Assembly (NCBI GenBank): GCA_017607445.1
Contig: JAEVHH010000002.1
Coordinates: 2,471,501-2,535,500 of the forward strand
Length of the DNA: 64,000 nt
Reading direction: 5' to 3'
DNA from: Histoplasma ohiense
Taxonomy: Eukaryota; Ascomycota; Eurotiomycetes; Onygenales; Ajellomycetaceae
Below the pieces are notes generated by a model. It was given only the letters and a program-made list of their open reading frames with translations. It had not been told where the DNA came from and searched no databases. Numbering within the stretch: the first letter of the stretch is position 1; each line of letters starts with the position of its first letter. Shown one piece after another: positions 10,883 to 22,317 of the stretch. A program made the translations under genes and the position numbers.

Positions 10883-11393
10883 TTTCGGAAAACGCGAGGT
10901 GGGTTGGCTTTTTTTTTCCCAAAAGTGTCGTTATGCAAGGAGGGAGGAAATTGGAAAATTGCGAAAAATAGATGATGCTGATGGAAATTAAATGGGAGCG
11001 TATTCCCAATTCTAGACTGCTGGAGCCCTGGGTTCTCAACAAGAAAGAGGGCCAGCAAAGAGCGTCCGAAGGCTCTGATGCTTTCAACGGAAACGAGTGT
11101 TTCCCTCCTGCTCTTTCGCTCTCTCTCGCTCTCTTTCTCTCAAGATCACGGATCTGCACCTGTATTTCTGGTTCTCCGGGGGACAGACGGCTTTTCTTCT
11201 TTTCCTGTGTATTCAATGATCCCCCCCTAGTCATCCACCATTGACGCGGTTGTTGTTGTACCTGAGCGATACCCGAAGAAGCGAAGTGACTCTGACAAAC
11301 GGCAAAATCCCGGCCAACAGTGAGATTCGACGGTAATGTATGGTATGGTAATCAAAACGAAAAAAAAAAAAAAAAAAAAGAGCAAACAACAGC

Positions 11394-11448
11394 AGGAAGA
11401 GGAAGAGCAGGAAGAGGAAGAGCAGGAAGAGGAAGAGCAGGAAGAGCA
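11394..11448. repeat. 15-bp minisatellite
   Basis: The unit AGGAAGAGGAAGAGC occurs about three and a half times in tandem, directly after a poly-A run. Confidence 0.85.
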
Positions 11449-13680
11449 ATAGAGGGGATGATGAGAGTTGAATTTTGTTTGACTGAAGGGTGGATGCAGG
11501 AGATGGAAGGGGAAGAAGAATGATTGGGATATGAATTTTTGGGGAGTGGGGAAAACGAAACGGAACTCACCCCCTGATCTTTTTGGTTGTGGCACGATTA
11601 ATTAAATGAGGGAAGGTGGAGAGGAACAAGAGAAAAACATAGTATCAAGGATGCGGAAGCAAGAAGCAGAAGGATCGTAAGGGACTGTGATAGTCGACAA
11701 AAGCCCACAAAAGACCGAATAAAGGGGAGATGGGAAAAGTAAACGAGCGTGAGACGACGGGAAGAGAAGGATGCGAAGCGGGTTGGCGGAGGGATCTGAG
11801 GATGCAGACGATGGGGGGAGGACAGAGAGAGAGAGAGAGAGAGTGACAGAGTGAGAGACTGTTGTGAGGGCGAGGGTGAGGGTGAGGGTGAGAGAGGGAA
11901 GACGCCAGACAAGACGGGCGAGGGCGAGGGCGACGACAGCAACGCAGGGATGGTGCCTGGTATGGTATTGGTGTGTATGGGCTGGTACGGCCTTGATTGG
12001 ATGTAGCGAACTCTGTAACCTTGCCCAGGTGATACGCTGTGTCACGTTCCGTACCAGTTCGTTTGTTGGTTGGTTGGTTAGTTGGCTGCTCTTGTACGGA
12101 GCCAATACTGAACCAATACACACACAGCCTTTGTCCTTTGTTCACTGGACAGATTGAGTTCTTACAAAATAAATACCTCAGCGAGGATATTCCTTGAAAG
12201 AAGACCCTTCAACACGAAACAACCCGCTCGACTTCTGGATCATGCTGAGCACCCTTGGATAAAGGTTCAAAGCAGGATGGATTCCTTTTGCAGTCATATA
12301 GTTTACTGCTACTACTGTATTTGTCATGTACGAAGCACTGCAAACCAATGCCCTTTCGCCATTTCCTCAAGCAATGCACCGGCGCAATGAGCCGTCATGA
12401 ATCATGATGCGGCAAGCAGACAGGACGAGCCTGCAATCTATCATATCATGTAATGCATGCAACCTCCAAATAACTAACTCAGTAACTTCATACTCCGCCC
12501 GCTCTCTGGGCCTGTCTTTCATCAACTTGCAAAGAGAGCGGGGGGGGATTAAAAAAGCATCGCCATCGTCGATTGATTGATTGATTGATTGATTGATGAC
12601 AACAAAAGTTGCAAAATAATTAAAAAACAAATTAACAAGAGAAAATTCAAATGATTGATGCCACCATTCCTTTCGAGACGAAGCTCCCTTCACATTTTCA
12701 AAACACCCAACCACAGGCTCAAACAATGACTTCATGAAAAATGCAGGAACGCTCTGTACTGTACATACCTACCTACCCGGACACACACAAATGAGCTAAG
12801 GCGACTGGTGGGTGATGCCAGCTGCAAACTTACAAGTGACAAAGGCTGCAGAAAGAGATGTCGCTGCGCATTATTACCAATTTGAAAAAAAAAAAAAAGA
12901 ATGATCACTGATTTGGAATGCCATACCTTCATCTCAAGCAAAAGATATTCATACAGCATCAAACTGACTGGAGAACTCCACGTCAGGAAAAGTATTATTC
13001 AGGCAGAACACGTAGTTAGTGATGTGTGCGACAACACCAAAAATAAAGAGAAAATAACAACAAACAACAACGCAGGGCAAAAAAACGCCACGGCAATTTT
13101 CGGGGGTCAGATTTCAGTCGTCGGATTTCGGGCGGTGGGCTTTCCTGTGTATGTATGTATGGATGTATGTATGTATGGATGGATGTATGACGCTGTAGGA
13201 AACAACTTTTTTTGACGACTTGGCTCCGTTCGCCGTATCGCATATATTGAAAGCCCCTGGCCCCCTGACCGCGAAACGGACGAACTCATAAGCTTCCCAC
13301 TAAGCTACTTTATCTCCAGCTTGTGCTCGGCTCTAAACCCAAACAGGCCCAGGCTGGCAGTTGACCCTTGTTTGATGATGCAACCGATCCACAGGAGTGC
13401 AGCCAATGAAGGATGCGCACACCAAATTTCTCTGAAACATCGAGCACCGCCACAGTTGGGGGGCCCTTTGGGGATTGCTAATTCTTCTTCGCAGGACTCC
13501 GAAAAGATCTGGAAAAATCTTCCTTAGATTATTTCCGTAGTACCAGGGTCATGAACATTTGGAGAAATGTAAGTAGGTATAATCTGGCTTCTGCACGCGG
13601 GAAATTGCCACAGAGGTTATTTATTCTCTCCACGGATATCTACGGCAGCCGGCAGGCAATCAATCATCATCAATCATCAG

Positions 13681-13710
<30 letters not shown>
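13681..13710. repeat. A30 homopolymer
   Basis: Thirty consecutive A, the longest homopolymer in the window. It could be the tail of a retroposed sequence, but no flanking element was recognised. Confidence 0.9.
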
Positions 13711-13712
<2 letters not shown>

Positions 13713-13715
13713 CAA

Positions 13716-16700
13716 GGCTACGGATGGTTATTTGCTTGTAAAATTGAAATCGTATTGGCATTATATTGGTATGACTTTCAATGTCAAGTCACAGTTTCTA
13801 AATTAAAATAATAATTTTAAAAAAGAAAAATTAATAGATCAAGAAACCGAGCAGGGTTTCAATCCTCTCAAAGCTCTTGCGCAGACGTCCCAATATCTGG
13901 CTCTGCCAGCCGATGTTCCCGAGCCATACAAGTGTTTGTTCCTGCTGCTCCCCTTTCGGCTTGGCGCCGCCCATTTTTGGGAATGGTGCGCTGGCTTCCC
14001 TCCCCTGACTGATAGTGATGTGGCACTGAAATCTGCAATCTCCAACAGATGCTCCTGCGAAAAAGTCTTGACTCACGGAAAAAGAATTTAAACTGAAGTA
14101 CGGAGTATTGAGACCGGCGTTTAAGTGTTTTTGCCGTTCCATCTCTCAATTAAGAGAATAGGGACTCTTCAGGGGGGAAAAATAGAGATCAATGCCCCAA
14201 GCCTTCCCCCGAGCCTTCCCCCGAGCTTACTGCATAAGATTCGGTACAACTAGTAAAAGAATATTTCAGTGTAAATGCTTAGAGTGAGACAAAACTTTGT
14301 TGCAGGGGCATCTGGACAGAGCACACGAATTGGTTTTGTTGTTTAAAGAAAAAAAAAAAAGAAAAAAAGAAAAAAAGAAAGGGCCTCGAAGGAGAGGAGG
14401 GCAGAACGGAACGAAAGCCCAAAAATTCCACGTGAGGGCTACGACCCCGATGGATCGATCCATATATGAATTGAATGCATGGAGTGGAGTGGAGGAGCGT
14501 TTCCTTCCATTCCTCCTCTCTCCAACAAAAAACCCAGATCAAAGATATCAAAGTCCAGTCCACCACACACCAATCCACCCAACATTCACGGTCATAGGGA
14601 GCGCAAGCCGCCGATGGGGCCACGTGGGAGAGAGATCGGGTGGGTCCACGGGTGTCTTGCGGTACACAATCTCTGGCTGCCATGGAGCCGCTGGGTGCAG
14701 TACGGTGTATGCATTTTGATTCCGCATGCGCGGGTTATGCATGGTGCAAAGTCATCCGGCCCACTGGCGCTTGAGTTTCCTCTCTGAGTGGGCGGCTATT
14801 TAGTATTCCCTGGGGAGGGGAGATATCGGTGCTGGGTGTCCTCCCTTTGGTCCAAAACGGCTCAGGTAATAATATATATCCTTTGAGGTTCTTTCGCCGC
14901 CGTATTCCTTACCATGGATGCCCAGGTAGCTGCGGTCTACATGGGAAGGTGGACAAGGATCAGAGGATCGTTGGAAGCAGGATAGGAGGGAAGTACCAGC
15001 GGACCCAAAGAGGAAGACCAGTTACCTCAAAGGATTTGAAGGCATGGAAATGGCGCTGGTGGGAAATCTACTTCATTTCCACTGGCTCCGAGGATCAAAC
15101 GCCCTGTCACGGCTATGGTGCTTGAAACCCCGGGAAAGAGAATTGAGGAGGCCAGCTTACACGCAGAACCTGAAGATCTTTGAGCATTGCCACGGCCGTA
15201 TTTACCTCCATCTCGCGCGGCGGTGGCTGAGACGCCTGGTATCCTTCGGTATCTAGGGCCTCTTGGCGACAGGAGTAGTAAGTATAATAGTTGATTGTAT
15301 GGAGCCCGTTCAAAGGGTAATATATGACAAATGATATGTTGTACAGTTACAGCCTGTTGAGAGTCCTGCGGGTTTCACGAAGGTTGCCAATCTGCCTGAT
15401 ATTGCGTGTCTGTCAACGATGAATGCTAACTGTATTTAGTGTCCCTCTTTGACTCAACAAGCAGCACCATGAGCAGCTGCCCCACGGGATTGTTAGAACA
15501 ATTCTCAGAATGTTCTTGAGAACGTTCTTCAACGCCATCCGCAGGCCATGGGAATGCTAGCGGACATTAATGTGCAGCAGCAATCCCTGACTCGATTTTG
15601 ATTTGGCCCGTTTAGTTGTCCAGCTCTCTTAACATTAGAAGTGTATGATGAGAGAACAGCTGTGTCATGCAAAGCTCTTCACACCCCTCCATTTTCGCAT
15701 TCACACCTCGGGTCTCCTCAAAAACCTTAGCGTGGCTACTTTTGCTACGACAGTACGCTATTTCTATGTCTCTTAGACGCCGTGTCCCTTATGTAGGCTC
15801 AGCACTTCTTGCGGCCATCACAGGAGACATGAGTTTGTTTTCTCAAGCTACGCTACAAACTCAGCAGGAGCTCTAGTAGGTATCACCAGCACATCAAAGT
15901 GAATGATACGCAGCACTAAGCTTTGAATCCCAGGGTTGAATAATTTATTTCATTGCTCGTGTTCTTCGGCTGGTGGTGCAATATCTGTTGTGAACAGGTC
16001 AATATTGTCTCAATATCATACACAAAACCTTGTGTAAGATCTGTTGAAAGCTGGCAACACATATTCCCAAACAGCTGTAGAGAGATTGTGATGCTTTGTG
16101 ATGAGGTAGCTTGGAACGTTATCCCAATGCGAACATCATTTCATTGCTATTCAATTGTTCCTGGAGTGGCACACAGCAGACGACATGTCGATCCCGCTCT
16201 GGGGTATCCCAGAGCTGCAGAATCTTTTGCTGATAAAAGGATAACATGATTGGCCGTGATTGGAGTCAATGATTAATATCTCCGAGTCGGGTGGTGCTTA
16301 GCCCGCATGTCAAATGTCTCTCTATTGGCTCCGCTATTCTTATCCGAGATAGGATCCCAACATCAATAAGGGGGAAGAGACAATAATGGGCTGCTATTGA
16401 TAAGTTGAGAAACCGCAGGGACAATCCCAAGCGCGTTGAATGGTATTCAACAAGTTATTTGGTTCTAAACGGTGTGAGGCGCCAATTAGCTAACGGCAAC
16501 ATCGTCGGCCAGGCGGGAATTCAGGATGCACAGAGGTGAGCCAGGTGTGTGTCACTTGTCAACTCCATGCTAACCGCCCGACAACTCCGCCACTTATACT
16601 GCTTTCCCATCGTGAAATGCGTTGGAAGGAAGCTGTATCTGTCAAAACTTTTCAGTGCCTGGTGTTAACTGTTGCACCCAAAGGATCAAATTTTTTTTAA

Positions 16701-19407
16701 GGTGGAGTCACCCATCTTAAGACATTTTTACGTATAATGACAGCATGTTTGCCCTTCTGGGGGTATCCAAAGCCTTGAGCATTTTGCAGTTAAACAGCAC
16801 ATATGGAGTATACCAAGCGCATACTACCATTTACAGCCTAGCAGCATAAAATTGGCTGCAAATCCTACGGCCGATCATTCCTTCAGCCCATTCCCACTGC
16901 ATGGAAATCAGTGGCATCAATTCGCGAGTCTTGCCGGCCAGCCTCGTTAATTACCTGAACCGCGCCACCAAGACTCGGACCCTTGCTTCTATTCTTTTTG
17001 CCTTCTTATGCTCCCTATTCTCTTGTTGGGACCAAGAGTCAGATGCTTACTGTTTGCTACTAGAACAAATGGATGTTGAACCAATCTAAGTCATGTTGAC
17101 AGTGGTTTGTTGATATAACCTCCTGGAGCCCTCAAAACCACAGATTTGGAGATTGCCCTTCAAAATTAACTTACCTACCGGTTCCATTTTCCATCCAGGA
17201 CAAACAACGGAACCGGTTAATTTGTGCTTGTTGATTTCAACTCCTAGCTTACCAGCACATATCCCAATGGTCTACTAGGTGTCAAGGCAGATCTCGTCAT
17301 CATTTGACCCACACCTCTGAGTCAAACCTCTGCGTCAAATGAATGCCCTACCATATCCCTATGATTGGGACTTTACGACTAATCTTTCGTCGTGGAAGCT
17401 GAAGGTGAAAAAGTCAGGTTGATTATGGCTGTGCTCAAGTGCAATCATTGAGAACTTTATAATCGCATTACTTGGTTGTGGAACATAGAAGTCTACACAC
17501 ACAATCACAAATACCATGTCTCAACTACATGGCCCAGCCTCTAATTCAATGTGGATTGAATCTTCAGTTCTACAAACATGACAATTCCCAGCTCCAGAAA
17601 TTTGGGGGGCGGGTAATGAATCATGTTAATGAGGCAACAGACATTCAATAAATGCTGGAACACATAAAGCTTACCTGCTGCGGCTCTGAAAGAGACTCGC
17701 CTCCAACATGAAGCGGTGGCAGATGGGTGCAGGGCAGCGCCACCAGGTTCGGTTGGCGGATGGCAGGAGTAAGGAGACAGCGTTCACAGACATATCAGGA
17801 GATTGTGGATTTAGCATATCTCCCAGAGTTGAAGCAGCAAGTACATTGTCAAAGACAATGTTTATTTTTAACGCAAGCAAGACTGTCTGGAATATAAGGA
17901 GGCACATTTTATCCCGTTTTCTCAAGCGACGAGTTAAACTACGGAGATTCTAGGTGAATTGTTTCTAAGCTATTAGTTGCTATTTCTGATTGTCGAGCAG
18001 CATCGCTCCATTGTGAAGAAAAAAGAGTAGGTTGGGAGGGAGGGAAATATGAAGCCCTACGCACTAGGTGCCCAATGCCATTTTTCCAGGTGTTGTGTAG
18101 CAATATGCAAGAACACTGATACTGGCACAGGGCCGCCGACAAGCGATCAAAACGGATTGCATAACTGGTAATTGGTTTCTATGAAAATTTCCTTAAACTC
18201 ATAATTGAGCGCGATGATGTGAATTTATGGCGGAAGCAAGTTTTCAAAACGGCGATGTCATTATATGAAATGCGAAAAGATATGGTATGTCTTAACTGAG
18301 ACATCAAGCCGTCCGGCGCTTGACAGTAAACGCTGATTGCTGAGATGCCATAGAAGCCCCAAGCTCCCATGCCGGATTTCTAAAGTGGTGGCAGGTGTAA
18401 GCTGTGGTGAGAAGGAATGATGTCGTGGAGTGCATGTCATATGAGGTTGTTTGCTTCTGAATGCACTTGCAACCGTCGAATGATGATGATTTCCATCCAT
18501 TTTCCCCAAGAGTCACCAGGTTGGTGTCCAAATCAGCCACCTGTGAAGAATACGCATGACACTCCTGGTGATCACTGGAAAGGATGGGGAATATCATGTT
18601 GAGCGTGCCACCATCTGGAGATGGAATCGTCTTGCCCCTAGAAAGTCACATGTCAGCATCAAATATTCATCCATGGATGCGTACCTCTTGTATCCAGAGG
18701 GAAAACAGACCGGGTGGAGTATTAGAGAGGGTATTTTAAAGTGATAGTAGGGAAATTAGAATCGTCTTCGCAGGTGTAAACGGTCATAGCCTCAGCAAAT
18801 GTGACTTTACCAAGATGAATGAGATAAGATATTGCTCTAGCCTGACCATGTATGTGTACACATCGACGTTTCCAACAGAAGTTTAGTGTCTGTCTTTGAT
18901 TCCCTGCGAAGAGGGAATTAAAAAAAGAGAATATTTTTAATAGTTAGGCTAATAAATAGCAATTATTAGGTTTGATTAATCGGTAGGAGTAGAGATGATT
19001 GGGACCTTCAGGATAAATAAAGGAGTAACCGAGTAATTTGTCTCTGCAGCTTAGATCGTACTTGATATATTTATCCAGTTTGTTATTACAATGTTGCTAA
19101 GGCATCTGAGTAGCGAACAAACATAATATAGTATAGGCAGCATTTAGGCATTCGATATAAAGCAAGAAAGAAGTAAATACAAAAAACAAGATGCCAACAT
19201 ATCCATCCCACTAGTTCTGTCTCTATTAAGTAAAAATGGAAGAGGTAAGAAACAGTTAACAGAGATGGCTTTTGGCAATCTCTTCACTGTTACAGAATCG
19301 CGTTCGCCTCCTGTTTTATGTCCGCCTCATTCTCCCACCCATCCCATTTCCTTCCCTGTGCCGCTCTCTCTTTCATTTATCGTATTTATTTCCCTCATTG
19401 ACCCTTT
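13716..19407. other. Gene desert of about 5.7 kb
   Basis: No frame gives a recognisable protein. Open frames are short (under about 140 codons), out of keeping with neighbouring genes, and lack plausible splice links. I saw an A-rich run (14346-14380), a short direct repeat GCCTTCCCCCGA at about 14203-14226, and scattered GATA motifs. No terminal repeats, transposase motif, 5S rRNA or tRNA was recognised. It may be decayed mobile DNA or a long regulatory region. Neither is shown. Confidence 0.45.
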
Positions 19408-20534
19408 TCAAGGCTTCGGAATATGTATGGTCCTGCTCACCATCAAACAGCCATGTGCTGCAAACAAGGCGACGATTGGGTGGCATTCTAGCACAGTTCC
19501 TGTGCCTATTACGCCGAACGGTATTTCATCCAAAATCCAACCCTGCGACACCCAATACGCCATCAGCGCCACAATCCCCAGAGTTGTCGGGATCGGTGTT
19601 CCTTCGAAGTATTGTGCTTTTCCTGATCCGTCCTTCGGGAGTGTGGCCACGGTCACGTTGAAGCGAGCAAGCCGCGTAAGGCCACACAGCACGAAAAATG
19701 TGAGGAATAAATGATCGACCGGAGTGCGCATGCCGATTGCGAAGGCGGCGGATGCCGGTGCGACACCGAAGGAGATCTGGAAATTGATAAGAAAAACGAA
19801 TGAATCAGTTATCAATCACGTTACATGTAGACATGGCGGGTTCAACGACGGTTTTTATTACCAGGTCGGCTAGTGAATCGAGCTCTTGACCCATCAATGA
19901 CGACTTTCTCCGCCATCGGGCGATTTTGCCGTCCATGAAGTCGAAGAAGAGGCCGAAAGGCATAAATGATAGAGCTATCCATAAATCCCTATATTCTGTC
20001 AAGTCGCCTAGACAATATCGCATCGACGAGAAGACAGACATGACTATTAGGAGTAGAGCTGTTAGGTGAGGACGTATGCATTTGTTTGTGTGTTCAAATC
20101 GGAATATTGACTTGCCTCCGCAAAATCCTAGAGGAGTAAAACTCGTCAGAATATGAGCAACGAGAGAAACTAGAAAACACACGGAGACAACCTACCATTC
20201 AATTCAGTTACAAGGTCCGCCAGGTGTAATGCCCTAATATATATTGGAAAAATAATCTCATCAATAACTGTAATTTTTATTTCGGGAACGGACGGGCAAA
20301 ATACTATTATTGCGGGTATGGAACTGACCTGATCAAGCTGAAGTGGCCTGAATCAGCCGAGAGCAGCATTTTCTGCTTGTCTCGTACTGGATAAGTACAT
20401 TAGCTACGTGCTCCCAAGGAATGGGAATTGCAGAGGATATAATATAAGCTCTTACCACGGTCCTTTATGTTTGTGTCGGTGTTGGCGCTTTCAGGGCCAG
20501 CCGGGCTGGGGGTGACGGAACTTCTTCTCGACAT
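19408..20534 (-). CDS. CHO1: CDP-diacylglycerol-serine O-phosphatidyltransferase (phosphatidylserine synthase)
   Basis: Six minus-strand exons: 20534-20456, 20386-20329, 20233-20196, 20127-20116, 20043-19862 and 19776-19408, giving 245 aa. The enzyme makes phosphatidylserine from CDP-diacylglycerol and serine in ER membranes. The CDP-alcohol phosphotransferase signature DGx2ARx8Gx3Dx3D is complete: D100, G101, A104, R105, G114, D118, D122. Before it come LADLVTELNGFCG and VMSVFSSMRYCLGD, matching yeast Cho1. After it comes LISFGVAPASAAFA. The C-terminus ends in HIPKP as in homologs. Exon 4 is only 12 nt and is followed by a GC-AG intron. All phases close. The Ser/Pro-rich N-terminus is short. 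Confidence 0.93.
20044..20127 (-). other. 12-nt microexon followed by a 72-nt GC-AG intron in CHO1
   Basis: Microexon 20127-20116 encodes the end of NGFCG. The donor GCAAGT starts at 20115. A CTAAC branch lies near 20062 and the acceptor TAG ends at 20044. The intron is 24 codons without a stop, so retention keeps the frame. The chosen acceptor gives GFCG-V-MSVFSS, which aligns with yeast. A nearer acceptor at about 20059 would add five residues. Confidence 0.75.
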
Positions 20535-21105
20535 AAGAGGGGTATTATAGATTTTAGTATTAGAAAGAATAAAACTACCCAAGATAGCAAGAAAGTAATA
20601 TCAACGCGGTTGAGAGTTGAGAGTGCGAGGACGAGGGGAGAGGGAGGAAGAATAAATATTATGCAGACAAGCGTTGTTGAGGTTCGAAACCAAGTACAGG
20701 GATATTTCGTCATATGTATTGATGAGAGTCATCTCACCGCAAGCTCGTTATGCCCAAACCCAAATACCTGAACAAGCACCACAGCAGCACTTAAAACCCC
20801 GGTCATAGTCATACGCATCCTTGAATATGGAAAAAATGGTAGTGGTGAACTTGAAAGGTTTTCATCCCTGATACCGTAGGGGTTATTCCCTGACTATTTA
20901 GTTCATTTGAATTAATTATGGTGAGAATAGTGACATTTCAGAAACGAACATCAATTCTTACAATAAAATACCACAATTCCTTCAAGAAGTAGAAAATAAA
21001 GAAGTATTCTTTTTTTTATATAATGCAAAATAGAGAAACAGCTTGGTAAATTAATAACCGCCGTTGAGAGCCCCCAAAACGCCAATGGAAAAAATAAGAA
21101 ATCCT
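20535..21105. other. CHO1 promoter and GAR1 3' UTR
   Basis: About 570 bp lie between tandem minus-strand genes. No coding signal was seen. The part next to GAR1 is AT-rich (21000-21060), as expected for a 3' UTR. Confidence 0.55.
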
Positions 21106-22078
21106 TCAGAACCTTCGTCCGCCAGAAGCACCGCGAAATCCGCCCCTTGAGCCACCTCGGGCTGTAAACCCTCCTCTTCCACCGCGAGGGGCTCCTCTTC
21201 CTGGAGCTCCGCCCCGGCCTCGTGGTGCACCTCTACCTCCGCGGGAAGCTCCGCGCCCACCACGTCCACCGCGAGCGGCGCCTCGTCCAGCACCTCCGAC
21301 CTTTTTTGGTTTTGGGGCACCTATATAGAGTGAGACACTACTTCGAATGTAGAAGAATGTACGCACAGGACTGAGTGAGTTTACCTGGAGGTGGTTTTGG
21401 TTTAGGCAAGAACCTGGGAAGAATATATTAGTATTAGTTGATATGCGCTCATAATACAATGTCAGAGTATTGATGGAATAGGACATGCCACATACTTCTC
21501 TAGTGGTAGCAACTTATCTCCTCCAATGTAAAACTTATCCCCCGATTTGAACGAAGTCGCGACGATTCCTTCTTGGGGCTTTATGGTAAAGTAGACCTGG
21601 TTGATAGGGCCTAGGACTTCATCAACTTTTCCGACGGGAGTCTAACGCACAGGCAAACACCCAATTTTATTTTTAGTATTTCAGCAGACAATATTGGGCC
21701 TGTCACTTTATGCGTACCTTATTTTCCAAATATATCGGTGCATTGAAGTACGGAATTTTGGGGTTTATGGACTCGCAAACCATCTCGCCTTCGCACGCAT
21801 GCAAGAAAGAACCCATTTCTGCCCACAGATCAGTTTACGACGTAATATGGAACATAATGCCAGATATGACACCCACCCAATACCGAAGCTGGAGGGCCGA
21901 ATGAAGGCTGGAAGCCTCCTCCTCGACCTGCGGAGTAAAAAGTTAGATTAATCTATTTTCGAGATCCGCTGAGGCTTGCACAAGTTGACCTACCACCACG
22001 TCCACCAAAGCCCGAGCCGCCTCGATTGGCACCGGTTGCAGAGCCACCGCGACCTCGACTGCTTCCTCTGAATGACAT
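21106..22078 (-). CDS. GAR1: H/ACA snoRNP protein Gar1
   Basis: Six minus-strand exons: 22078-21994, 21927-21877, 21818-21718, 21641-21496, 21413-21385 and 21320-21106, giving 208 aa. Gar1 is a core nucleolar subunit of the pseudouridylating H/ACA RNP. The protein has an N-terminal RGG/GGR segment and a conserved Gar1 core (about 40-135) with HACEGEMVCES, PYFNAPIYLENK, VGKVDEVLGPIN and FYIGGDKLLPLEKFLP. A long C-terminal Gly-Arg-rich tail ends in GGRRF. Both RGG arms flanking the core match the family layout. It is transcribed away from threonyl-tRNA synthetase across a 239-bp gap, so the two translation-linked genes may share a promoter. Confidence 0.95.
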
Positions 22079-22317
22079 TGTTGTGAGTGTTTGAATTGAT
22101 GTTGGGAGAAAAGCAGCAGGGCCTTGTGCATAGCTTCTGATTTTGCCGACAAAACTCGTGGGAATAAAATTAAGTTCACGTGACTCACCGCCTTCGGATA
22201 GTTCACTTTTTTTGCAGTCCAAGTTGATATCGGGGTATGGAGAACTAAAAGTCACCACAACAGACGGGCAGCTACTATTGAAGAATTCAGTCGTCAAACG
22301 TCACATTGAGAACCATA
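22079..22317. promoter_or_regulatory. Compact bidirectional promoter GAR1 / ThrRS
   Basis: Only 239 bp separate two divergent ATGs, so this must hold both core promoters and leaders. It includes a CACGTG at about 22178-22183, an E-box usable by bHLH factors. Whether it is used is unknown. Confidence 0.6.

Larger units (their letters stand above)
10883..13715. other. Upstream region of the WSC gene, rich in simple repeats
   Basis: No supported coding region. On the minus strand it is pyrimidine-rich, as expected for a long leader and promoter. A five-codon ORF (MVDD) lies at 11241-11227 on the minus strand. Repeats include A19 (11361-11379), a 15-bp minisatellite (11394-11448), GA runs (11825-11843), GAGGGT units (11872-11892), (ATTG)n (12573-12597), GTAT/GGAT repeats (13148-13190) and A30 (13681-13710). 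Confidence 0.55.

Noticed and set aside
14279..14719. Overlapping 130-140-codon frames on both strands
   Set aside because: Both contain polylysine or polyphenylalanine from an A/T run and show no similarity to known proteins.
20059..20115. 57-nt version of the CHO1 GC-AG intron using the nearer acceptor
   Set aside because: The branch sequence would lie only a few bases from the acceptor, and the product gains five residues not seen in yeast Cho1. The acceptor ending at 20044 fits better, although both may be used.
20675..20700. GGTTCGAAACC as a tRNA T-arm
   Set aside because: No acceptor stem, D-arm or anticodon arm could be fitted around it. It lies in the CHO1 promoter.
21051..21320. 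Glu/Val/Ala-rich 89-codon frame within GAR1
   Set aside because: It is a shadow of the Gly-Arg-rich tail of GAR1 read in another frame.
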